Source: Triops longicaudatus (lineage: Eukaryota > Arthropoda > Branchiopoda > Notostraca > Triopsidae). From it: a stretch of 64,000 bases of DNA. The stretch lies in assembly GCA_022885665.1 (NCBI GenBank), contig JAGQDJ010000121.1, positions 1 to 64,000 of the forward strand. The letters run 5' to 3'. The translations under genes were made by a program, and so were the position numbers. Below the pieces are notes generated by a model. It searched no databases. It was given only the letters and a program-made list of their open reading frames with translations, and was not told the origin of the DNA. Positions 48,101-58,500 of the stretch are shown one piece after another. Positions within the stretch are counted from its first letter, which is position 1; each line of letters begins with the position of its first letter.

Positions 48101-51100
48101 CAGGACCTGGGAAAGGCAAAGGGGATATTATCGTCGCAACCCGTTCTGGTGGCTTGGGAAGCTGTACTGTACAATTCCGAAGTTTTTTCGAAACAGTGGG
48201 CCCATTGAAAGAAAGCGCCGTTTGGGTAGATGAGTCCAACTGGATAACCTCACGTTGGGGACGGACCAGGAGTCAAGCCTCAACCTTTTTCCAACAGGAA
48301 GATCCATTGGGCCTTTCTGTAGAAACTGTAGGGTAATGCACTTAAGTTCCGTGTTTTTTTTTTTTTCTTACTGTTTTTCCTTTCTGACAATAGTCAAAAG
48401 CTTCCTGAAGAAGAACTACGTGAACTCCTTCCAGATTCCTCGGGAGATTTAGGATCCGAAAGCTTCTCTCCGGTCTGGTTTTTACTTGAGAATCACCACG
48501 CCACAAGCTTTAATGACTTGAAAGCAGGGCTCATGTTTTTGAAACGAAGAGTAGATGGGCAAAAGGGAGGACAAATATCGTTCATCAAGGTATTTTTTTA
48601 AATAGATACATTGTGTGCATGACGATAAGGCTGGGCAAACTAGGCGCACGTGGGATCCATTTTGGAGCAGGTTGATACTCTTGATACGTTGCAGAAGAAA
48701 TTGCAGGAGGACCAAAATGTTTATGGAACTGAGTATACGGCAGGCTTGGAAGATCTCATTCATCGTGAGTGTCAATAATGCTTCCACTGCGTACCACCAC
48801 GTCGTAAACCAAAATTTATAGGTACCAAAGAAGAAGCCGACAAGCTTTTCCAGGATATATTAACTAGGCAAGACGAGGCAGATTGCACTCGTAATGCATT
48901 GAGTGTGCTCCAGCGTTTCAAATTTCTGTTCCACTTGCCCAGAGCCATCGAGAAGAACATAGCCAAAGGAGATTACGACATAATAATTAATGACTACGCT
49001 CGCGCGAAAGCTCTTTTTGGTTCGCTGGACGTGCCTGTAAGTACAACCTCTTAAGATTTCCTTCTTTGAGGTCGGTCTCTAATGAATTTTCTGCACTAGA
49101 TTTTCAAACGAGTTTTACAAGAGGCAGACCAGATGATTTTAGCTCTCCGAGATACTTTGAATGAAAAGCTACGGCAAATGCCGGCTAATATTGACGTTCA
49201 GAAGAATATTATACGGTAAGGAAGATTAAATTCCAGAGGCTTTGGATAAACTGTGCTTTTTCAATAGGCATTTAGTCAATCTGGAGTGTGTGGGAGATCC
49301 GGCATGGGATTGTATTGCTGCTCGTTATGCTTACACGTGCAAATCGCTTTTCCGATGTAAGGATGAGCATTTGGAGCGAGAGTTGAAGCTAGAAGAAGCC
49401 AACAAAGCGAAAAAGAAAACGGCAACAGCGGTTGAGACCCAAGTATGTGAAAGTGTCAGCTTTCGTTTCAGTTACAATGAATTACTGTGACTCCAGAATG
49501 TGACGCCCCCTCGCCTGCAATATTTGGAGAACTTGGTGGAGTTGCTGTTATCGTCGTTCCCACATTTGTGGCGTTTGGGTCAAGCATATTTCACCGGGGA
49601 GCTTTACGTACGAGTTGACGTTGACAAGCAGCACGAATTTAAGGTACAGTTCGACACTGGCGATGCTAGCTCTTGACTAATGCTCCATTTCAGCGCATGG
49701 TGTTGGACGTAGTGACAATTTTTGGCCAATTGTTCAGAGCAGCATTACTGCCTCATACATTGGATCGGCACTCACCACATCGGTCGCAGTTTGGGATATG
49801 GCCAATTTTAGGAACGAGCTTTACGCCCTCACCATGCCTACGACTTTTGTGTGAAGCGTATCGAGTTTTGATGTCCGGGTCGTTAGACTTGCCGACCGAA
49901 CCATTACAAGTCTTTCGGTATTTGTTACTCGATATGAGGTAATGTCACAAATTCTAGTTAATACCGATGAGCCTTAAGTCTTGTTATTCTAGGGTTCATT
50001 GTTTGAGGCATTGTTTAGTCACAGCTTCTGAAGGTGTGACCAAGCTTGGCCAGCTAGAAAATTGGGACGTGGAAATTACGGACTCCTATGGCGCCATAAC
50101 CCAAACAGTAAAAATAGTTTCGGTCCTAGAAATTTTTATGTATGCGCCTCAGGAAGCACCTGGGGCATCTCGAGTAACTTTTTTTACGTAGTTGTACGAC
50201 ACTTCCAGAATTCGCCGTTATTCGCGAAAAGGTTAAACCTATATGAACATGCCTAGAAAAGTAGTGTGATAAAAACATAGTTTACAAAGCATTCGTAAGT
50301 GGTACTCTGCATTAAGAAAGTTTAAAAAAATCACTATTGTGTCGTATAGAAACACTGAGAGAAAAAGAATCGAGATATATATAGCTACATAACCATAGAT
50401 TAAATATACTTTAGCTACTCCCGCAATATAGAAAGTAGTAGGAAAATAGACTTGTTGGTGTTTCAGTTTTCAGTTCCTTCTAGTTTCCGATTCGCGTATT
50501 TACTCATCGACAGAGAAAGGTTTTTGTTAGAGCTGCTGTGATAACTTTGTCATATCGGCAAGTATTCGTTTCATCTGATGTTGACTAAGCTTATCCATAC
50601 AATCATATTTTTTTTAGACAAGTGTGTAAATTTCAGAAACATGTATGAAAGAGAAATTAAGAAGCAAAACTTCGACGAATGAAACAGGTTAAAAATGGCA
50701 ATACGTTTATTTCAAGATGCAGTAAATACTGCAAACAATTATCTTTTTGGTCAGTTTTGTCCGTGTGAAGTTAAGCTTTTGTAAGGAGTGTTGTTACGAG
50801 ACCTGTGTATATTCGGTGAAAATAAGTGTCCGTTCAGTAAAAATCGTAATTACTTCTGGAGTCAAATCAGTTCGAACTAATTTGAAATACCAAATGTCCA
50901 TGTCAACACGGTTGAAGTCAGAAAATAATTTTAGCGGAAGTTCATTCATTCGTAATTTAACCATGTATTGTTCTATTTTGAAACCATCACAAAAAGAGCC
51001 TGTTGATGGCTACATTTCTTTAAATATCTTCGCTGATACGATTATGAAAGAGAAATGTCAAAGTCAACAGTGGCTTAAAAAGGCAAGTCAACAGTTGTTT

Positions 51101-52313
51101 ATTGACATCACGTGCGTAGTTCTCCCAGTTAAAGTTTTTATGATTATATATTTTTTAAAATCTTAGCTAATCGTAGCCAACTGAGGCATTTAAAAAATCA
51201 AAACCTCGATACATCTCTAACGAAATTAAATCAATTTCAAAGTAATCTAGCTATGCTGACTCTAACTTAAGTGAGTTACAATCGAAGTAATCGAATTTGT
51301 TCCATATACAGTTGATACCTTTAGAAGCAAATTTTTTTGCGGTCGGCGGTTTATAGGTTTCTGTCATATTATACGTGCTAAAACTTTCTATTTCTGCTCT
51401 GCAGCCGGCCTTGTTTGAAAAGCAGACAAGCGAATGTTTGCAGTTGGCGAAAGAAACTATCTTACAATATGAAGAGCAAGAAACGGATCTACTGGAACAG
51501 CCATCGGTTATGAACGACTTTCGCACGTTATTGTCGCGTCTGATGTCCTCTTTTGCTACAGCTTTGGAAGAAGCGGCTTTCAGTGACCAAGACGATGGAC
51601 AGTCAAGGGAGTTGCGACTTTTGTTGAGCCTTAGTAACTGCCAGTACACCATAAAACATGTTTTGCCACGACTTCAAGAGACATTGCAGAAATTGCACTT
51701 CCCGAACAACCCGGCTGCGTTTGCCACCACCACCCAGCAATACGAAGCTGTTGATGAAAGACTATTTGAAGCCTATTTGGAAGAAAAAGTTGAGCCTTTG
51801 ATAGGCATCGTAGAGCCTTCAATGTATGGACAAGGTTTTGACTGGGGAAAAGCTCATCAGCAGCCTCAAGACATTCGTTCCTATGCCAAGGAAATTCTAA
51901 TGAATGTTATTGGAGTGTATGCAGAAGTAGCTCGTATAGCACCACCTCTTCTGCCGCGAGTAATGAGAAGAGTAGTGGAGGGCGTGGCGGAGGAACTGGC
52001 ACGGCTGATGTCTTGTGTGGGAAAATTTAGTACAGCGGGAGCACTCCAAGCAAGAGCCGACCTGGAAGCGTTACAGGTCGCATTCCGCAACTACATAAGC
52101 AAAGCAGCAAAGTAACGACATGTCAGTTTAGAAAATAACTAAATTTAGACCATTATTTACTTTAGGAATTCATTTCAAGAAGCTCTGTCCGCGCTTCCGG
52201 TCGTCGAGAAAAGCCAAGCTGAGTGTATCCAGCAAGTTGTGAAAAGGTTTCAGACCAAGATGAAATGCCAGTTGCTATGCTTTCAGGTGAATGATACCCG
52301 AAATTTGTGTTGA
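45118..52313 (+). CDS. Sec5: Exocyst complex component Sec5 (EXOC2)
   Basis: Subunit of the exocyst, the octameric complex that tethers secretory vesicles to the plasma membrane; its N-terminal IPT/TIG domain is the binding site for the GTPase Ral. Twelve exons: 45118-45226, 48029-48332, 48394-48589, 48644-48764, 48822-49036, 49100-49215, 49268-49442, 49497-49643, 49694-49938, 49993-50107, 51405-52111, 52166-52313. All are in phase, giving 865 aa (human 924). The TIG domain (residues 5 to about 100) begins PIVTGISPKEGPPGT and includes VTIRGENLG and GDIIVATRSGG. Later family blocks include SPVWFLLENHHATSF, ALSVLQRFKFLFHLP, GDYDIIINDYARAK, GDPAWDCIAARYAYTC, VEPLIGIVEPSMY and EELARLMSCVGKF. Nine of the eleven introns are 50-63 nt; the first is 2.8 kb and the tenth 1.3 kb. 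The final codons after CQLLCFQ (VNDTRNLC) could instead be intron, since CAG|gtgaat is donor-like. Confidence 0.95.
45227..48028 (+). other. Sec5 intron 1
   Basis: 2.8 kb between the first exon and the second. It contains an inverted-repeat element at 47774-47924 but no open frame worth calling. A long first intron in an otherwise compact gene is a common place for enhancers; none is visible by eye. Confidence 0.8.
47774..47924. mobile_element. Inverted-repeat (MITE-like) element in Sec5 intron 1
   Basis: 27-bp inverted ends starting GAATTCAGTTGGGAGAG (47774-47800) and returning at 47898-47924 with 25 of 27 positions matching, around a 97-bp AT-rich loop. The length and structure suit a small non-autonomous DNA transposon. 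I could not identify a target-site duplication, and this end sequence is not shared with the other elements in the window. Confidence 0.6.
50108..51404 (+). other. Sec5 intron 10
   Basis: 1.3-kb AT-rich intron, about 24 times longer than its neighbours. A 139-codon open frame at 50747-51166 starts with TTG, is AT-driven and matches nothing I know. The size may reflect an old insertion, but no ends are visible. Confidence 0.7.
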
Positions 52314-52511
52314 ACACTGCTTAAAAGGCATTGTCGAATTGTTGCGAAATGAGATGATCCTAGCTCGCTTATTTATAATTACTGTGTTAACCATGCAGAT
52401 AACAATCATTCAGATGAGTGTCGTGAGGTGTTCTGAGATTATCAGTGATGACTTTCTCTTGGGTTGCTGTGTATTACAAGACGACAATTGATTATTGTAC
52501 ATGGTGAACGC
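52314..52511. other. Convergent 3' flanks of Sec5 and TFIIS
   Basis: Stop codons of the two genes are only 266 nt apart, so their 3' UTRs probably meet or overlap. I see no plus-strand AATAAA here for Sec5. Confidence 0.5.
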
Positions 52512-52521
52512 TTTATTTATT
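52512..52521 (-). terminator. Candidate TFIIS polyadenylation signal (double)
   Basis: TTTATTTATT on the plus strand gives two overlapping AATAAA motifs on the minus strand, about 60 nt past the TFIIS stop codon. Confidence 0.55.
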
Positions 52522-52579
52522 AGGTTTAGGAAAATGCTTACAACTCGATTGAGGGTAATGCCCACATTTTAACACAAAC

Positions 52580-53736
52580 TTAGCAAAACTTCCATCGGTT
52601 ACCACACACATTACACAGTACGAAAGTGGTCATAGGTTCATCAGCACTGCGGGTTTGGATCTAGAAACGCGAGAAAACATGATTACAATCTCGTCAAAGG
52701 CATGAAACAGGGACATCGTACCTGGTTGTAGGTGCAGTTTCGTTGGCCACATTTGCCACACCGCAACAGGTCAGTCTTCGTGCCTTGTACTTGTGCAAGC
52801 TGAGAATTATCGATACCTTCTTTGATGAACTTCTGTCTCAGATTTTTCATGTCGTCAGAAGCCATTTCCTAACAAAAAAGAGGATACCCTTTTTAATCCT
52901 TTACTGCTTTGAGAACGGATAATCCCACCTCCGAGGTCATAGTGGCCATTTTCTGGGCACTTATGTGCCCATACAAGAAGTTAAGCCGCAAGTTCGGGTT
53001 GCGTGGGTCTTTTATGTTAGAAATCCGACTTCGGACGCGATTTTTGTACTTCATATCCGTGTTTTTAAACTCGCGGAAAATACAGTCTTCAACACGCTCC
53101 GCCAACATTTCAGGGTCGGCCGAGCCTTCTGGCAGCTCTCCCTCGCCTCGAATGGCAGCCGTTAGCATTTCGCGGCATTTCAAACGCACAGCGTCTGTAG
53201 TGGCCGAAGGATTGCTTGGGAAAGTAGCTGGTTTACGCACTGCCTCTTTTTCGCGATCCCGCTCAACCTCTTTTTCACGTTCGCGGGTTTTATCTGGCTT
53301 CTTCTCATTTTTTTTGTCACCGGGTGACATGCTGCCATCCTTGGCTGGTGCGCTGGACTCTATAATTTTAAATTTAAGAGGCTATCTGGATAAGAAGTGA
53401 TTGTTTTATTACCAGAAAGAAACTTCTTCCAATTTCTAATCAGCGTTTTGGAGAGATTGATGACTTCATCATTCTTGCTACTTTTGCGCAGAGCATTGAC
53501 GGTCATCCCTACTCTTGTTTTGGTCAAAATTTCCAAGTTTATGGGTAAATCCTGAAGTGCTTTAAGCAGGTCTAGAGCTTGCTCTTGTCCCTATCAACAC
53601 AATTTAAAACCAACAACTAATTAGTTAGTAGACAATTCAAAACACGGTAGGGACCCGAGTTTTCGGAACTTACAGATCCACTAGCCATTTTGTCAAGTTG
53701 TTTCTGGATTCGCATAACTTCCTCCTCACACCCCAT
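52580..53736 (-). CDS. TfIIS: Transcription elongation factor TFIIS (TCEA)
   Basis: Nuclear factor that enters the RNA polymerase II funnel and stimulates cleavage of backtracked RNA so that arrested elongation resumes. Exons: 53736-53674, 53590-53413, 53359-52929, 52868-52722, 52660-52580, all in phase, giving 299 aa (human TCEA1 301). The protein starts MGCEEEVMRIQKQLDKM. Residues 1-80 form the N-terminal helical domain with VGMTVNALRKSSKNDEVI and RNWKKF. A charged Lys/Arg/Glu linker follows (about 90-115). The central polymerase-binding domain (about 125-235) includes CIFREFKNTDMKYKNRVRSR. The zinc ribbon (about 255-299) has Cys 261, 264, 289 and 292, with the catalytic Asp-Glu of RSADEPMT at 280-281, and ends NRWKFC. 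All key residues are present. Confidence 0.96.
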
Positions 53737-54452
53737 TATTATGAGGTTTTACGGTACCAGCTACAGTAAAATTTTCTTACTCAAAGTCACCACCACTAAA
53801 TACAAACACCGCACGTTTCCCGGAAGCGTCTTTCCTCAATCCAGTTCTATAGGTGGCGTTACTGTTGACTTAAACTAGAATATTCCGTTTTTTCTTTTTT
53901 CTACCAACCTGATTATCCGAACACACATTGTCCAATTAGTGAGAATGGCTTCAACCTTTTTCCGCCAATTTTGACACGAAAATTGAAGTCGTCGGATTTT
54001 GACCTTACATTTTACTTTCTTCTTCTCGAAAACGATATTTGCACGAGGAACTAAATAAACATTTCATTAATTTTCGACATAATGACGTTTCGGTACGTTT
54101 TTAATGAAATACTGTACTCACATTTCTATCTATTCCAGTTTTGCATAGTTTTCTTTTAGGAATTTAACTCAGCTTGTACACTAGTTTTAGAAAATGACTC
54201 GTATGGCCCTTATTCCTATGGACTCGTATGTGCCCATTTTCCGACATACTTCGGTTGAATTTGGTACATTTCGCACTAGACGATATATACCCCCACAATT
54301 CTCTGAAACGTTGTAACTGAAACGAACATTATCAACCATTGACAAAATGTATTTAAACCAGTTAAGCTACATACACGCAGTGTTAGCAGTATAGAAAATG
54401 CACGAGCAGCCAGAAAGATGTACACAAGGGAACAAGTGAGATTTTGAATTGA
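53737..54452. other. Intergenic interval TFIIS / UBE2C
   Basis: 0.7 kb between two minus-strand genes, holding the TFIIS promoter side and the UBE2C 3' UTR. TTTAAT near 54110 (ATTAAA on the minus strand) is a possible variant UBE2C poly(A) signal. No other element seen. Confidence 0.45.
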
Positions 54453-55155
54453 TCAGTTGATGGTAGCGTGTTCTTGATACTTTTCCAGGAGGTGCTTTTT
54501 AAAATCAACTTGGTTTGACCATAGTTCGGCAGCTTGAACGTTTAAAGGGCTATCATTGTTAGGTTCTAAGACCAACCATTAATTAAACGTTTCTCTCCAG
54601 CAAAGATAAGTATTAATTACCTCCTAAAAGACTCTGGATAGAGAGCAAAATTGTGCGGACATCATACAGCGCTGACCATTTGTCTTTCAAGATATCTAAG
54701 CAGATATTGCCGTGGCTATCAACATTAGGGTGAAAACAGGGTGTGATGAAACGAACTGCGGGCGGCCTGTAAGGGTAGCCATTGGGGAATTGCAGTGCTA
54801 GTTTGTACTTAAGATTTTCATAAACCTAGAACGCAAGGAATAATGTAGAACTCCTCAAACCGTGCCGCGCAAACAATGAAAGACTTACAGTAGAACGAGG
54901 TCCTTGGATGGTGCCTACCCAGCTAAAAAGATTATCCCCTTCAGGGAAAGCAGACACAGATGGGTCTCCGCTCATCTGAACGACAATATTCAGCTTAATT
55001 CTAGCAATGGATTTTAATTTAGTAGTTACCATAAGGGTCATCAACTCTTGTTGCAGCCGTTTGCTGACGGAATGAGGCTTGCTCTCTGCATTTTGACCAT
55101 CACTTGATTTAGAAGTAGCGATGGGTAAGGTGGCAGGGTCAACATTTTGGGCCAT
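54453..55155 (-). CDS. UBE2C: Ubiquitin-conjugating enzyme E2 C (vihar / UbcH10)
   Basis: E2 enzyme that starts ubiquitin chains on mitotic substrates of the anaphase-promoting complex. Exons: 55155-55030, 54975-54889, 54825-54621, 54565-54453, all in phase, giving 176 aa (human 179). The family's N-terminal extension (about 30 residues) precedes the UBC fold, which begins SVSKRLQQELMTLM. Then come FPEGDNLFSWVGTI, GYPYRPPAVRFITPCFHPN and NICLDILKDKWSALYDV with active-site Cys 113. VRTILLSIQSLLGEPN then contains the destruction-box-like RTIL seen in UBE2C. Intron 1 (54 nt) has no stop in frame and a length divisible by three, so unspliced RNA would add 18 residues after LMTLM; homologues run LMTLM-MSGD, which fixes the splice. 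It is head to head with PTPN23, 378 nt apart. Confidence 0.96.
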
Positions 55156-55533
55156 TTCCTATTAAGAAATGACTATAAGTTTAAACAGGCATTAATTGTT
55201 TCCCAGAATTTACCGGAACACACAGCGAAAAGATGACACAACCGTCCAACGAACAGCCCACCTTAGAAAAATTTGAAAAGACGATACGCGAATCGGCCGT
55301 GATGGACAAAGGTTGATAGTTATCGACGATAGTAAACTGGAATGTGATACTATTCAAAGCGAACTTATTGGTGATTGGTGCATTTCTGCTTTTCAGCCCC
55401 GCCTCGCTTAATCTTAGCCCCCCTCCACTTTGCGTGTTTTGGAAAGAAAACGATGAATTACTTCGTTTGCTGAGTGGATCAAATTAAATTATAAGTATTC
55501 ATAGAACGTTAACAGATTTAAAAATTTTCTAAG
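55156..55533. promoter_or_regulatory. Divergent promoter interval UBE2C / PTPN23
   Basis: 378 nt separate the two start codons, so a shared bidirectional promoter is likely. No clear TATA element. The sequence is less AT-rich near its centre. Confidence 0.5.
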
Positions 55534-58500
55534 ATGGAAGCCGTTCAACGTCTGCCAATGCTTAGTTTTAAGCCCAAAACAGTAGCCGAACCAGCCGATT
55601 TCTTAGCCTTTTTTCGCCAAGTAAGACGAATTGTTGTTAAGTTTTTATGGGGGAATCTAATTGAATCCTTGCTTTACCTTTGTGCAGCACATATGGACTG
55701 CGTATCAAGAAGATCCTGATCTGTATAGCCAGGAGTTTAGAGAGTTTGAGTCTTTGAAAGCTTCGGCGTCTCTACCATTGCGGGACTTCAATGGTTGTGC
55801 CGTTATGAAGAAGTACTATTGCCAGCTTCATATGCTGCAGAACCGCTTCCCTTTCAAGTCCGATCAGAAGCATTCAATAGTTTTCACTTGGAGAGATGCC
55901 TATTCCAATGCGAAGCATTCGTCTACCGACATCAGATATGAAATGGCCTGCATTTTGTACAATATCGGTGCCTTGCATTCCGAACTAGGGACAGTTGACT
56001 CTCGAACTACACCGGAAGGCATGAAAGTGTCCTGCACTCACTTTCAGTGTGCAGTTTGGGCATTTCAGGTTGTTCCTTTATCTTTTACCATTGTTAACCT
56101 AATCTTTGTGAGTCATATACTAATCGATTTACTCGCAACAGGAAATCATAGAGTGCTGTCCTGGTGGTCGTAGCTTAGACTTGACCTCTACATTGCTAAG
56201 GTTGCTGAGTCAGATTTGTTTAGCGCAAGCACAGGAATGCATATTGGAAAAGAGCATGTCAGATGGCCGGAAACCCTCGCTTGTCGCCAAATTAGCAGCG
56301 CAAGTTTCTGAGTACTATAAATCAGCTCTGCAACATTTGGACCACTCAAAAGGCGATGACGGAATATCAGAAATTGTTGGCAGCAAGAATTTCAAGGTTA
56401 ATTTGAATCAGAGTTCTTATTTAAGAAAATCATCATGTCTGTATTCGCATAGATTTGGTACCGATACTGCGAATTTAAGTGCACCTTTTATCGTTGCGTT
56501 ACATTACTTTACCAAGGATTGGAAGCTGAAGAAGGTCAGCGCATGGGTGAAAGAGTAGCCTTCTATCAAGCTGCACAGGACAGTCTGGTCGAGGCACAGC
56601 GCTTGTCAAAAAACCTTGACGACGCATGGTCCTCCATAGTAGGAGAGGCATTGACGTTCACGGAAGATGTTGTTGGAGGAAAATTGCGGTCAGCGCTGAA
56701 AGAAAATGAATTCGTGTATCATGAAAAAGTTCCTGAAAAGTCAGCGCTGGCAGAGATCAAAGGAGCCTCGTTAGTTAAAGGCATTGGATTCAATGTCACT
56801 GACCCGGACGTGGCAGGTCCAGACATTTTCGCACGGCTTGTACCCATAGAAGCTCATGAAGCTTCCTCATTCTACAGGTTAGCTGACGAAAGAATGTTCT
56901 GCCGTACGCTGTAATTTTTTTTTTATATATTTCTAGCGAGGAGAAGGCTAATTTACTGCGCCGGGTTTTGGGCAATGTAGAGGAGAAGGATCAAGAGTTA
57001 GCGGTTTTCCTGACCTCATTGCAAGTGGATCAGTTGGCTTTACACCAAGACCATGATCAGATCCCCCAGGTTTTGATAGATGCGTGTGCGGCAATGAGTG
57101 TGGAGCCAGAAGGCGTCCAATGCATCGTCAAGGCCATGACGCGTCTGTCGTCCCTATATTATGACGTGGAGTCTCAGCTGAAGGATGTCGAGGAATTATT
57201 CGAAATGGACGAAAGCGAAGAGGCGAAAGCCAAGGCGTTGGTACCTCACAACCAAGCTACGATGATGCTCATGGCAAATCTCCGTCGCGAATTGGCGCGG
57301 TACAAAGAAGCCCAAATTAAAGGAGCAGACTCGAATTCCATGCTGCACCAGGCTTTACAAGCGCAAATGGAACCGCTGAAAACATTGACGATGCCTTTGT
57401 CAGACATTCAAAAGCAGTTGCCGTCTTTGTCCCAGATTGAAAGTAATTTATACAGAGATTTTCGCTTGAAAAAATTGAAAATTTGATTTTCAATAGGCGT
57501 GCGCGATCAAACTTGCGTACAAGAAATGAAGCGTTTATTGGCAAAAGTGGAAGAAATGAAAGCTCAACGAATACTGCTCATTACACAGCTTCGTGAAGCG
57601 TTGCAAACTGATGATGTTACTAAACGTTTGACGGCATTAGGCGTAACTAAAGGGAAGGACCTCCAAGGGTTCTTTAAGGAAGAACTAGCCAAGCATGACC
57701 GGCAGGTAATGTTGTGTGAACTTTGAATAATCGAAAGTTGGAAAACTAACTGCCTTGTGATCAGGTCATGCTTATTGAACAAAATTTGACGGCCCAGCGT
57801 AATGTTTTGACGGCCTTGACGGAAGCGAACGCGCGGTACGCAGACACACGCAAAGCTATGAGTGATGTAATGAGAAAAAGAGAAGCCCGCATTAGCACTC
57901 TTTTGCAAGCCTTTCACGCCTACAAGGATTTGTCAGCCAAGTGTCAACATGGCATAGACTTCTATGTCAAATTGGAAGCCAGTGTCAAGAAGCTGTTGAC
58001 TAGGTTGAAAAGTGTCGTTACGGTCAACCGAGAAAGTAGGGAAGCTGACTTACGAGCCCATGCTAAAAATTCAACCGTTCCCCTGCCAGAGAGCATACCA
58101 CCGGTTTCCAATCCGGAGACTGTTGGACCAAAGCTGAAAGACTTCTTACCAGCTATGAAAATGGGGGTCAAGCCAAGCGATATCCCTATTCGCCCGCTTG
58201 TTAGTGCTCCTTCAACTATTGGGCAACTTGAATCCGAGCTTCCAGCACCTGTTGCTCTTTCAGAACCTGGTTTAAGACCTACACCTTTGGGGGCTGAACA
58301 AACTTTACAAGCAGATCATTACCATACACCGTCGACTCCTGCGCTGCCAGCGTATGCGGCACAACGTTCTTATTATCCCCCTGAATATGCGCAATACGGC
58401 TACGGTTCATCCTACTTTCACTCAGCGATGCAAAATCCTTCTATTAATGTATGGTCGAACCACCCTGGCCAGTCACAAACTACGGTTACTCCCTCGCCCT

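Noticed and set aside
50747..51166. 139-codon open frame inside Sec5 intron 10
   Set aside because: It begins with TTG, is AT-driven in composition and resembles no protein; flanking Sec5 exons are in phase without it.
54826..55155. A single 109-codon first exon for UBE2C
   Set aside because: It reads through two introns; the family sequence LMTLM-MSGD and PRST-VYENL fixes both splice junctions.
56397..56558. Continuation of the PTPN23 exon 3 frame past 56396
   Set aside because: The extension (VNLNQSSYLR...) is unlike BRO1 proteins, whereas joining 56396 to 56480 restores the conserved GERVAFYQAA helix in phase.
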